A stretch of DNA of 64,000 bases from JAAXGX01 sp965221595 (GTDB taxonomy: Bacteria > Acidobacteriota > Vicinamibacteria > Vicinamibacterales > UBA8438). Position numbers and translations under genes: made by a program. The notes under the pieces are model-generated. The model was given only the letters and a program-made list of their open reading frames with translations, was not told the origin of the DNA and did not search any database. The stretch is from positions 1 through 64,000 of the forward strand of contig OZ244900.1 in the NCBI GenBank assembly GCA_965221595.1, in the 5' to 3' direction. This document shows positions 29,976 through 37,782 of this stretch, in pieces; within the stretch, counting starts at the first letter, position 1; every line of letters starts with the position of its first letter.

Positions 29976-30740
29976 ATGCGAGGAAACGGCTTGCGGGCTG
30001 GTCGGTCGCGCGGGTGGCGGTGGACGCTGCTCGCGGTCTGTGCGTTGATGCTGGTGGCCACGCGGGACGCCGGTGCGCAGGAAGGGCTGTATGCGGGCGT
30101 GGCGGCCGGCTGGAATCGGGCGAATGCCGACTACACCAAGGGGGTCGGCGTCGACGTGCCGCCCGCGAGCTACGCGACGGCGACGAACGAGACGCAGGAC
30201 GGGTTCGGTACGGTGCGGGCGTCGCTCGGCTACCGCCGCTTCGTCGCCGGCCGGGTGTACGTCGCGGGGGAGTTCGAAGCGGCGATGCACGGCGGGGCCG
30301 GCCCGGCAGGTTACCTGCAGGATGGCACGGGCGTTGGCGACCGGGACGTGTGGCCGGGGCCCTGGAGTGTGGAGACGAGCGGCGGCGTCGGCGCGAACGG
30401 CCGGGTGGGGTATGCGCCGGGCGGCCTGCTGGGCGAGGGTGGGTCGGTCTACTTCATCACCGGCCTGCACTGGCAGCGGGCCACTGTGCGGCGCGGTTCC
30501 GACATCGGCGACGGGTCCTTCCGGGTCGCGATCGATCGCACGTTGCGGCCCTGGGTTGCCGGGGCAGGCGTGGAGTGGGGGAGCCTGGCGAACCGGGTCG
30601 GGCTCGAGGTCCGCTACTCGTCGGCTGCGCTGGCGTTTGGCAGCGGCGGGGACGGGTCGACGCTCACGATGCCGCGCATCGACCATCGGTTCGGCGTGCG
30701 CGAGGTCGGCGTGCAGGTGGGCTACACGCGCTCGTTCTGA
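29976..30740 (+). CDS. Outer-membrane beta-barrel protein
   Basis: 254 residues. An Arg-rich n-region is followed by a signal peptide (TLLAVCALMLVATRDAGAQ). The mature part has Gly/aromatic alternating strands (LYAGVAAGWNRANADY, VYVAGEFEAAMHGG, FGVREVGVQVGYTRSF) and ends in Phe, the outer-membrane assembly signal. It resembles the 8-stranded OmpA/OMP_b-brl class. The ATG at 29976 has GAGG six bases upstream and is preferred over GTG 29964. The cargo or ligand is unknown. It lies 44 bases before the Nudix gene. Confidence 0.83.
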   Translation: MRGNGLRAGRSRGWRWTLLAVCALMLVATRDAGAQEGLYAGVAAGWNRANADYTKGVGVDVPPASYATATNETQDGFGTVRASLGYRRFVAGRVYVAGEFEAAMHGGAGPAGYLQDGTGVGDRDVWPGPWSVETSGGVGANGRVGYAPGGLLGEGGSVYFITGLHWQRATVRRGSDIGDGSFRVAIDRTLRPWVAGAGVEWGSLANRVGLEVRYSSAALAFGSGGDGSTLTMPRIDHRFGVREVGVQVGYTRSF

Positions 30741-30784
30741 GCGGAACGGAACGCCAGGGTCTGGCCATCGAGCCGGGAGCTCCC

Positions 30785-31339
30785 ATGGACGCGGCCGGGG
30801 ACACAAGTGGGGGGAAGCCGCCGCCGGCGCGGCGGGTGGCGGACATCGACTGGTCGACGTGGTCGGCCGTGGATCCGGCCACGCTGGCGTTCGTGATCCG
30901 CGGCGGCCGCATACTCCTCATCCGCAAGAAGCGCGGGCTCGGCGCCGGCAAGGTCAACGGGCCGGGAGGACGGATCGAACCGGGAGAGACCCCGGCCGCG
31001 GGCGCCGCGCGGGAGCTGCAAGAGGAGCTCGGCATTCGGCCGGTCGAGCTCGTGCGCCTGGGCGACCACCGGTTCCAGTTCGTGGACGGCTATTCGACGT
31101 ACGTCCACGTCTACCGCGCGTCGGACCTGCGCGGCACGCCGATTGAGACCGACGAGGCCGTGCCTCTGTGGGTCGACCTCGACGCCATCCCGTTCGACGA
31201 GATGTGGGAGGACGATCGCCTCTGGCTGCCGCTGGTCGTCGAGGGGCGGCGCTTCTCGGGTTACTGGATCTTCGACGGGGACCGGATGCTCGACTACCGC
31301 CTGGACGTGCAGGCTGGATCTACAGGTTCAGCCGCTTGA
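30785..31339 (+). CDS. Nudix hydrolase, MTH1-like
   Basis: 184 residues. A perfect Nudix box spans GGRIEPGETPAAGAARELQE followed by ELGI. The preceding RKKRGLGAGKVNGPGG closely resembles the MTH1/NUDT1 oxidised-purine triphosphatase group. Likely role: hydrolysing 8-oxo-dGTP or related nucleotides to clean the pool. A 30-residue N-terminal extension precedes the domain, and the C-terminus has the substrate-proximal WEDDRLWLPLVVEG element seen in MTH1. Its last 20 bases overlap the end of the convergent NtrC-type gene. Confidence 0.9.
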   Translation: MDAAGDTSGGKPPPARRVADIDWSTWSAVDPATLAFVIRGGRILLIRKKRGLGAGKVNGPGGRIEPGETPAAGAARELQEELGIRPVELVRLGDHRFQFVDGYSTYVHVYRASDLRGTPIETDEAVPLWVDLDAIPFDEMWEDDRLWLPLVVEGRRFSGYWIFDGDRMLDYRLDVQAGSTGSAA

Positions 31340-32705
31340 TCTTCTCCACCAGCGTGGTGCGCTTGAGGTTCAGCAGGCGCGCGGCCCGGTGGCGGTTGCC
31401 GCCCGTGCGCTCGAGCGCGCGGGCGATGAGCCCGCGCTCGATCTCCCCGAGTCGGACCTGCAGGTCGATGCCGTCCTGCGGCAGCTCCGTGTCGCCATCG
31501 TCCGGCTCGCCGCCGCCCTCCCGGATTTCCGGCGGCAGATCGCTGACGTCGATACGCGGCCGGCCAGGCGACAGCGCCAGCGCGCGCTCCACCACGTTCT
31601 CGAGCTGGCGGATATTCCCCGGCCAGTCGAACGCCATCATCCGCCGCATGGCGTCCTGCGAGAAGGCGACGTCGGTTCGCGGGGGCACGAGGTCACGGCC
31701 GATCTTCTCCAGGAAGCCCTGAATCAGGAGCGGGACGTCCTCCCGGCGTTCGCGTAGCGGCGGCAGGTGGATGGGGATTACGTTCAACCGGTAGTAGAGA
31801 TCCTCGCGAAAGTGGCCTTCGCGCACCATCTGCGCCGGATCGGCATTGGTGGCGGCGATGACGCGCACGTCGACGCGTACGGGCTGCCCGTCGCCCAACC
31901 GCTCGAACTCGCGTTCCTGGAGGGCGCGCAGCAGCTTGGCCTGCAGGCTCGCGGCCATCGTGCCCACCTCGTCGAGAAAGAACGTACCCCGGTGCGCCTG
32001 CTCGAGACGGCCCTGGCGATTGCTGACGGCGCCCGTGAACGCGCCGCGCACGTGACCGAACAGCTCCGCTTCCAGCAGGGTCTCCGGCACGGCGCCGCAG
32101 TTGAGGGCGACGAACCGGTGTCGACGCCGGGGGCTGTTGTGGTGGATTGCGCGGGCGACCAGCTCCTTGCCCGTGCCGGTCTCCCCGGTGATGAGGACGG
32201 TGCTGCTGGTGCCGGCGACCGTCTCCAGCACGTCGAATAGTCTACGCATCGGCCTGCTCTTGCCGATGATCCCGTCGAAGCGGTAGCGCTCCTCCAGTTG
32301 CGACCGCAGGTACGCGTTCTCGGATTGCAGTCGCCGCTGCTCCAAGGCCGACGCGAGGAGGTGCAGCAGGTGATCGAACTGAAACGGCTTGGTGATGAAG
32401 TCGCTCGCGCCGCGCTTGATCGCCTCGACCGCGTCCTTGACGGTGCCGTAACCGGTCACGACCAGGCCCACGATGTTCGGATAGCGCTCGACGGCGGCCT
32501 CGATGAGCGTCGTCCCGTCGATGCCCGGCAGGCGGAGGTCCGTCAGCACCAGGTCGAAGGCGAAATCGGCAAGCGCCTCCAAGGCGGCCTCGCCGGAGGC
32601 GGCCTGCGTCACCAGATAGCCGTGCTCGCCGAGGCGTTCGGCGGTCACTTTCCGCAGCGCGTCCTCGTCCTCTACGAGGAGCAGATGTATTGGTTTTTCA
32701 GTCAT
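31320..32705 (-). CDS. NtrC-family sigma-54-dependent response regulator
   Basis: 461 residues. An N-terminal receiver has the acidic pocket VEDED and phospho-acceptor Asp56 in LTDLRLPG. The sigma-54 AAA+ domain has Walker A GETGTGKE (174-181) and the sigma-54 contact loop GAFTGA (221-226). A C-terminal Fis-type HTH has GNRHRAARLLNLKRTTL. It should activate sigma-54 promoters when phosphorylated. The start is ATG 32705 (MTEKPIH) or the ATG cluster a few codons upstream. No full histidine kinase lies nearby; a DHp-like mini-protein is encoded in the divergent unit 147 bases away. Confidence 0.93.
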   Translation of the reverse strand: MTEKPIHLLLVEDEDALRKVTAERLGEHGYLVTQAASGEAALEALADFAFDLVLTDLRLPGIDGTTLIEAAVERYPNIVGLVVTGYGTVKDAVEAIKRGASDFITKPFQFDHLLHLLASALEQRRLQSENAYLRSQLEERYRFDGIIGKSRPMRRLFDVLETVAGTSSTVLITGETGTGKELVARAIHHNSPRRRHRFVALNCGAVPETLLEAELFGHVRGAFTGAVSNRQGRLEQAHRGTFFLDEVGTMAASLQAKLLRALQEREFERLGDGQPVRVDVRVIAATNADPAQMVREGHFREDLYYRLNVIPIHLPPLRERREDVPLLIQGFLEKIGRDLVPPRTDVAFSQDAMRRMMAFDWPGNIRQLENVVERALALSPGRPRIDVSDLPPEIREGGGEPDDGDTELPQDGIDLQVRLGEIERGLIARALERTGGNRHRAARLLNLKRTTLVEKIKRLNL

Positions 32706-32852
32706 TTGGAGCGGCATCATCATCTTGACGGCGCACGGCGCCGTGGTCAAGGCGCGGGCCGCACTACAGTGGGGCGCAGCCGGGACCGATACGTCTGCAC
32801 GAGGCGGTTCAGCCGGTCGGGCCATCCTGGTCCGACACGCGCTGAGCGAGAC

Positions 32853-33107
32853 ATGCGAGACAAGCACATGGCAGGCGACGCACTGGTGGTGGACAGGAAG
32901 ACGATCTCGATAATGAAGGCGTGCGAGCTTGTCGGCGTGAGCCGCCGGACGATCTACAACTGGATCGCCAGCGGGAAGGTCGACTACGTCCGCACGGCAG
33001 GCGGCTCGATTCGCATCTTCGTCGACACGCTGTGGCGCAAGCCGGAGGACACGGGCGTCCGGCTTGCCGCGCGGCCGCACGGCTCGCAGCAGCCGCGGAG
33101 CAGCTGA
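32853..33107 (+). CDS. Small excisionase/MerR-like HTH DNA-binding protein
   Basis: 84 residues. A winged-helix HTH_17-like fold runs ISIMKACELVGVSRRTIYNW with wing SGKVDYVRTAGGSIRIF, typical of excisionase-family and small MerR-like proteins. ATG 32868 is an alternative start. It is divergent from the NtrC-type gene. The 147-base spacer holds a 12-base palindrome CACGGCGCCGTG inside TTGAC/GTCAA arms (about 32723-32748), a possible binding site. Its stop overlaps the ATG of the next gene by one base. No phage genes are nearby, so a regulatory role is more likely than excision. Confidence 0.82.
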   Translation: MRDKHMAGDALVVDRKTISIMKACELVGVSRRTIYNWIASGKVDYVRTAGGSIRIFVDTLWRKPEDTGVRLAARPHGSQQPRSS

Positions 33108-33361
33108 TGCCCGGCAAAACCCCGCTGCCCTTTTCCCGGACCGAGGAGGCACCCGGGTCCGAGCCGGCGCAGCACGTTGCGTTGTTTCATCGTCTCAACA
33201 ACCAACTGGGCGTCATCCTCGCCAACGCCGAGCTGCTCGAGAGCCGGCTGCGGGAGCAGGAGCCCAACCGGGCGCGGGCCGAGCAGATAGTCGCCGGCGC
33301 CATCGACGCCATCAGCACCGCGCAGGACATCCGCGCCCTCCTCGACTCCCCGCCGAAGTAG
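33107..33361 (+). CDS. Stand-alone histidine-kinase DHp-like mini-protein
   Basis: 84 residues. LFHRLNNQLGVILANAELLESR matches the H-box of HisKA-type dimerisation/phosphotransfer domains, with candidate phospho-acceptor His28. A second helix (ARAEQIVAGAIDAISTAQDI) could complete the hairpin. There is no ATPase domain, sensor or membrane segment. TGATG overlap with the HTH gene shows tight coupling. It may act as a phosphotransfer or docking partner of the NtrC-type regulator next door; this is inference. It could also be a decayed kinase, but the open frame is intact and compact. Confidence 0.6.
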   Translation: MPGKTPLPFSRTEEAPGSEPAQHVALFHRLNNQLGVILANAELLESRLREQEPNRARAEQIVAGAIDAISTAQDIRALLDSPPK

Positions 33362-33409
33362 CTGTCCGCCGCTCGCGGCCCTGCTCGCACACTGGTACCC
33401 GGCCCGGCC

Positions 33410-33454
33410 CGTCAATGTGTTGACGATTTCTCTCGGATCGTCAAACCAATGACG
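33410..33454. promoter_or_regulatory. Paired inverted-repeat operator-like sites
   Basis: CGTCAATGTGTTGACG (33410-33425) is a 6-base inverted repeat with a 4-base centre. CGTCAAACCAATGACG (33439-33454) repeats the CGTCA/TGACG arms. Centres are 29 bases apart, nearly three helical turns. They lie in the 267-base spacer before the sigma-factor gene. Confidence 0.45.
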
Positions 33455-33628
33455 CCCGCAGTGCACATCGCGACCGGCGATTGCACTCCGTTGCACGCTC
33501 TTTCGGATCGCTGCAGGTGACTGAGAACGCAGGTATTTACCAGATTTTCTCACGGTTTCCCGGGCCGTTGGCAGGCAACGCTGCGCGGTTGGCATCGACC
33601 TTGCCCTTCATAGGAGCAGGAGGTCAGG

Positions 33629-34390
33629 ATGACGAAGGAAGCAGCCGCAGTAGATCAGGAACACCTCGATAACAGCCTGCCGTTCGTACGGGCGCTGGCG
33701 CGCCGGGTGGCCGCGTCCATGCCGAATGCGGTGGATGTGTCGGACCTCGTCCAGGACGGCATGATCGGATTGATCGATGCGGCCCACCGGTTCGACGGAT
33801 CGCGCGGCATCAAGTTCGAGACGTTCGCGGAGCGTCGGGTGCGGGGCGCCATGATCGACGCGTTGCGGCGCGACGCCTGGCCGCGGGGAGTCCGCCGGAC
33901 GCGGCGCGAACTCGAGGCGGCGCGCGAGAAGCTGCGGCATCGACTGGGGCGTGAGCCGTCGCTGGCCGACCTCGCAAGCGACATGGGTTTCGACGCGGCG
34001 CGTCTCGGGCGGACCATCGTGCGGATCAGAACCATCGAGTCGACATCGCCCCTCGCGACGTCCGACTCGGTGGACGAGGCCAATCTGCCCCCGGTGATGG
34101 TGCCCTCGGAGCCGCCGGCGCCGGACAAGGAGTGTGAGCTGCACGAGGTGCAGGACCGGGTCCGCGCCGCCGTGTCGGCACTGCCTCCGCGGGAGCGCAA
34201 GGTGGTCAGCATGTACTACTACGGCGACGCCACGATGAAGGAGATCGGGGCGACGATCGGCGTGAACGAATCGCGCGTCTCCCAGCTCCATGCGCGCGCC
34301 ATTCACCGCCTGCGCGAGCTGCTCGGGCCCGACCTGGCGCCGCACGCGCTGGATGCCGCGTGCTCCGCGCCGCTCCGTGCAGCGGCCTAG
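33629..34390 (+). CDS. FliA/WhiG-type sigma factor (sigma-28 family)
   Basis: 253 residues. Region 2 has SDLVQDGMIGLIDAAHRFD and FETFAERRVRGAMIDALRR, the sigma-28 hallmark. Region 3 has REPSLADLASDMG, and region 4 ends with an HTH (ATMKEIGATIGVNESRVSQLH). A strong GGAGG sits before the ATG. This group controls flagellar late genes, but no motility gene is in the window, so the regulon is open. The 237 bases after it (34391-34627) hold no gene that I can support. Confidence 0.93.
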   Translation: MTKEAAAVDQEHLDNSLPFVRALARRVAASMPNAVDVSDLVQDGMIGLIDAAHRFDGSRGIKFETFAERRVRGAMIDALRRDAWPRGVRRTRRELEAAREKLRHRLGREPSLADLASDMGFDAARLGRTIVRIRTIESTSPLATSDSVDEANLPPVMVPSEPPAPDKECELHEVQDRVRAAVSALPPRERKVVSMYYYGDATMKEIGATIGVNESRVSQLHARAIHRLRELLGPDLAPHALDAACSAPLRAAA

Positions 34391-34627
34391 CCCGACTGGC
34401 CTTGGCCCTGGTTTCCCGCCGGACGTACGCCGGCGTGGACCGGCACCGGGTCGTGGAAGGCGGATGGCGGACGGGCGCGAAGACGCTGGCCGGATCTGCT
34501 GGTCTCGGGAGGCTTCTTGCGACGGCCGGCAAAGTTACTTAAGCTCAATTGCCGGGCAGGACACTGGATTGCCTGTCGCGGCTTGCCGGCATCAGCATGC
34601 GCTGAGGCGATCGAGAGACTGGGACTG

Positions 34628-35728
34628 ATGTACACCCGACTTGCCGCGGCAGGTCTGCGCGACGTGGCCGACAAGCTCGATGCGGGCGGACGTCTCGGGC
34701 TCGACGACGGCGTGCGCCTGTTCGAGAGCCCCGATCTGCTCGCCATCGGATGGCTCGCGAACCGCGACCGCGAACGGCGCCACGGGGATCAGGCCTTCTT
34801 CAACCACAACATCCGCCTCGAGGCAACGAACGTCTGCGTCGCGAGCTGCCTGTTCTGCGCCTTTGCCCGCCTCCAGCCGGGCGACGATGGCGCCTATACG
34901 ATGACGCTCGAACAGGCGTGGGACAAGCTCCGGACCCGCGCCGACCAGCCTCTCACCGAGGTTCACGTCGTCAACGGCCTGCACCCCGACCTGCCCTGGG
35001 ACTACTACCTGGAGCTGCTGCGCGGCTTCAAGCGCATCAGGCCCGACATTCACCTGAAGTGCTTTACCGCCGTCGAGATCGCCTTCTTCGCGGAGCTGTA
35101 CGGGAAGACCGACGAGCAGGTGCTCCGCGAGTTGATGGACGCCGGGCTCGACTCGCTGCCGGGCGGCGGCGCCGAGGTGTTCGCCGAGCGGGTCCGCCGC
35201 AAGATATGCCACGACAAGTGCGACGGAGCGCGGTGGCTCGAAATCCACCGCGTTGCCCATCGGTTGGGTCTGCGGTCGAACGTCACGATGCTCTACGGCC
35301 ACATCGAGACGCCCGCCGAGCGGGTGGACCACATGCTGCAGGCCAGGGCGTTGCAGGACGACACCGGCGGGTTCCAGGCCTTCATCCCGCTCGCATTCCA
35401 CCCCGACAACAACCGAATGGAGAAGCTGCCGCCGCCGAGTGCCGCCGACACCCTGCGCGTCCACGCGGTCGCACGGCTGATGCTCGACAACATCCCGCAT
35501 GTCAAGGCGTTCTGGATTGCCACCGGCGTCGAGGTGGCGCAGACCGCCTTGTGGTTCGGCGTGGACGACCTCGACGGCACGGTGCAGGAAGAACGCATCT
35601 ACCACATGGCGGGTGCCCCCACGCCGGAGGCAATGACGCCGTCCGAAATCAGTCGGCTCATCCGTGCCGCGGGCCGTGCCCCGATCGAGCGCGACACCCT
35701 GTACAACGTCGTGTCGCAGCCGGCCTGA
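34628..35728 (+). CDS. mqnE: Aminofutalosine synthase MqnE
   Basis: 366 residues, radical SAM. The cluster cysteines are in CVASCLFC (70, 74, 77). Extended similarity to MqnE includes EVHVVNGLHPDLPWDYYLELL, LDSLPGGGAEVFAERVRRKI and ATMLYGHIET-like NVTMLYGHIET. The family adds SAM to an enolpyruvyl benzoate to form aminofutalosine in futalosine-route menaquinone synthesis, which would feed anaerobic or respiratory quinone pools. Other mqn genes are not in the window. The ATG at 34628 is chosen from family N-termini. Confidence 0.95.
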   Translation: MYTRLAAAGLRDVADKLDAGGRLGLDDGVRLFESPDLLAIGWLANRDRERRHGDQAFFNHNIRLEATNVCVASCLFCAFARLQPGDDGAYTMTLEQAWDKLRTRADQPLTEVHVVNGLHPDLPWDYYLELLRGFKRIRPDIHLKCFTAVEIAFFAELYGKTDEQVLRELMDAGLDSLPGGGAEVFAERVRRKICHDKCDGARWLEIHRVAHRLGLRSNVTMLYGHIETPAERVDHMLQARALQDDTGGFQAFIPLAFHPDNNRMEKLPPPSAADTLRVHAVARLMLDNIPHVKAFWIATGVEVAQTALWFGVDDLDGTVQEERIYHMAGAPTPEAMTPSEISRLIRAAGRAPIERDTLYNVVSQPA

Positions 35729-35907
35729 ACGCGCCGGGCGTCCCGTGGCGGCCCGGCGTCGGCCGGCACCGGTTGTTGAAGTCGTCCCCGGACACGCGCC
35801 GTCCCCGGTCGCGGGCGGTCGTGGCGCTTCCCGTTCGCCGCCGGAGGAGCAAGGCGGCCGGCTTTGCCAGCGGCAGGCACAGGTATAGAGTGGAACACGG
35901 AGGGCTC

Positions 35908-37665
35908 ATGTCTGCTATCCGTTGCACGGTTGCGGCGTGTCTCGTTGTGCTGTCGGCGAGCGAGGTGCTCGCTCAACCGGGCAGCAACGTAGCCCCGGTG
36001 ACGGACGCGGTGCTGCAGGATCCCGATCCGGCCGACTGGCTCATGTGGCGGCGGACGCTCGACGGATGGGGCTACAGCCCGCTCGAACAGATCGATCGCG
36101 ACAACGTGCGCCATCTGCGGCTGGTCTGGTCGCGGGCCCTCGGGCCCGGGCTCCAGCAGGGAACGCCGCTCGTCCGTGACGGCGTCATGTACATGCCCAA
36201 CCCCCGCGACGTCATTCAGGCCATCGACGCTGCGACCGGCGATCTCGTATGGGAATATCGGCGGTCGCTCCCCGCGGACGTGGACGAGTACTTCATCACC
36301 GTCCTCGCCGAGATCAACCGCAATCTCGCCATCTACGACGGCCTCATCATCGACACCAGCGTCGACGACTACGTCTTCGCCCTCGACGCCGCCACGGGCC
36401 GGTTGGAGTGGGAGACCCGGATTCTCGACTACCGGACGCATCCCGCCAACCAGACGTCCGGACCCATCATCGCCGACGGCAGGATCATCTCGGGCCGCAG
36501 CTGCGCCCCGAGCGGCGGTCCGGACGCGTGCGTCATCACCGCCCACGACGCCAGGACCGGCGAGGAGCTGTGGCGGACGCGCACGATTCCGGCGCCCGGC
36601 GAGCCCGGGGACGACACCTGGGGCGATGTGCCGTTCGAGGAACGCAAACACGTGGGCGCCTGGATGGTTCCAAGCTACGACCCGGCGTTGAACCTGATCT
36701 ACATCGGGACGTCGGTGACGTCTCCCGCCCCGAAGTTCATGCTCGGCGGCGCGGACAAGAAGCACCTGTACCACAACTCGACGCTGGCGCTCGCTGCCGA
36801 CACGGGCGAGATCGTGTGGTACTACCAGCACCTCAACGACCACTGGGACCTCGATCACCCGTTCGAACGCCTGCTGCTCGACACAGTCGTCGCGCCGGAT
36901 CCGGCAGCGGTGCGCTGGATCAATCCTCGGCTGCAGCACGGCGAGGTCCGCAAGGTCGTGACCGGCATTCCCGGCAAGACCGGCGTCGTCTATACCCTCG
37001 ACCGCGAAACGGGCGAGTTCCTGTGGGCGACGCCGACGGTCACACAGAATGTGATCAGCAACATCGACGGCGCCACCGGCGCCGTGACGGAGAATGCGGA
37101 GGTCGTCTTCACCAGCGCCGGCCAGACCGTGCTGGCCTGTCCGACGCTGGTGGGCGGCAAGGATTGGGAGGCGGGCGCCTACAGCCCGCAGACCGGGCTG
37201 ATGTATTTTCCGTTGCGCAACGCCTGTGCGCGGATGATGGCCACGGCCGGGAGCGACAGCGTTGCCTCATCACTGTATGCGCTGGCCGTGCGGAGCGAGC
37301 TGGCGCCCGGCACCGACCAGCTCGGCACCGTTCAGGCGATCTCCCCGCAGACCGGCGAGCTCATCTGGAAGCACGAGCAGCGGGCTGCCACCACGTCGCT
37401 CGTCGCCACCGGCGGAGGACTCGTCTTCGGCGGCGATCTCAACGGTCGCTTCCGCGCCCTGGACGCGGAGACCGGGGAGTCGCTGTGGGAAGTGAACCTG
37501 GGCTCACCGATCACCGGGTTTCCGATCAGTTTCGCAGTCGACGGCCGACAGTACGTCGCCGTCAGCACCGGCACCTCGCGCACCGTGGTGTACTTCGCGC
37601 CCCTGACGCCCGAGCTGCGCCCGAGCATGGGCAACAACCTGTTCGTCTTCGCCTTGCCCGAGTAG
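35908..37665 (+). CDS. Exported PQQ-binding-like beta-propeller protein (paralogue 2)
   Basis: 585 residues; the ATG has a strong GGAGG five bases upstream. A short signal peptide ends near SEVLAQ (residue 23). The propeller is very like paralogue 1 and paralogue 3: the same DWLMWRRTLDGWGYSPL opening, HVGAWMVPSYDPALNLIY, LYHNSTLAL and HLNDHWDLDHPFER stretches, and GRSC plus second Cys. No haem c motif. A TATAGA at 35884 could be a -10 but lacks a clear -35. The 179-base spacer before it holds no other gene. Probably a periplasmic quinoprotein oxidoreductase; substrate unknown. Confidence 0.88.
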   Translation: MSAIRCTVAACLVVLSASEVLAQPGSNVAPVTDAVLQDPDPADWLMWRRTLDGWGYSPLEQIDRDNVRHLRLVWSRALGPGLQQGTPLVRDGVMYMPNPRDVIQAIDAATGDLVWEYRRSLPADVDEYFITVLAEINRNLAIYDGLIIDTSVDDYVFALDAATGRLEWETRILDYRTHPANQTSGPIIADGRIISGRSCAPSGGPDACVITAHDARTGEELWRTRTIPAPGEPGDDTWGDVPFEERKHVGAWMVPSYDPALNLIYIGTSVTSPAPKFMLGGADKKHLYHNSTLALAADTGEIVWYYQHLNDHWDLDHPFERLLLDTVVAPDPAAVRWINPRLQHGEVRKVVTGIPGKTGVVYTLDRETGEFLWATPTVTQNVISNIDGATGAVTENAEVVFTSAGQTVLACPTLVGGKDWEAGAYSPQTGLMYFPLRNACARMMATAGSDSVASSLYALAVRSELAPGTDQLGTVQAISPQTGELIWKHEQRAATTSLVATGGGLVFGGDLNGRFRALDAETGESLWEVNLGSPITGFPISFAVDGRQYVAVSTGTSRTVVYFAPLTPELRPSMGNNLFVFALPE

Positions 37666-37723
37666 TTCAGACGGGGGTGTAGGCCGCATCCGGCAGCCGG
37701 TGGTGAAACCCTGCAGCGCCCGT

Positions 37724-37758
37724 CGAATGCAGCGGGGACTGTTGCCACGGGCTGCCAG
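37724..37758. repeat. 35-bp dispersed repeat, copy B
   Basis: Begins CGAATGCAGCGGGG and ends CGGGCTGCCAG; 31 of 35 positions match 24139-24173. It sits in the 117-base spacer between the convergent PQQ-propeller and SDR genes, 25 bases downstream of the SDR stop. GCCCGT/ACGGGC arms allow a hairpin, so it may act as a terminator. Confidence 0.5.
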
Positions 37759-37782
37759 GCCCTGGGTGAACGACCGAGCGCG

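Noticed and set aside
32853..33107. Phage excisionase
   Set aside because: The HTH fold fits excisionase-like proteins, but no integrase or phage gene is nearby and the gene is paired with a DHp-like protein, so a chromosomal regulator is more likely.
34750..35907. Long upstream extension of the PQQ paralogue 2 frame
   Set aside because: It overlaps mqnE in another frame. The signal peptide and GGAGG at 35908 fix the true start.
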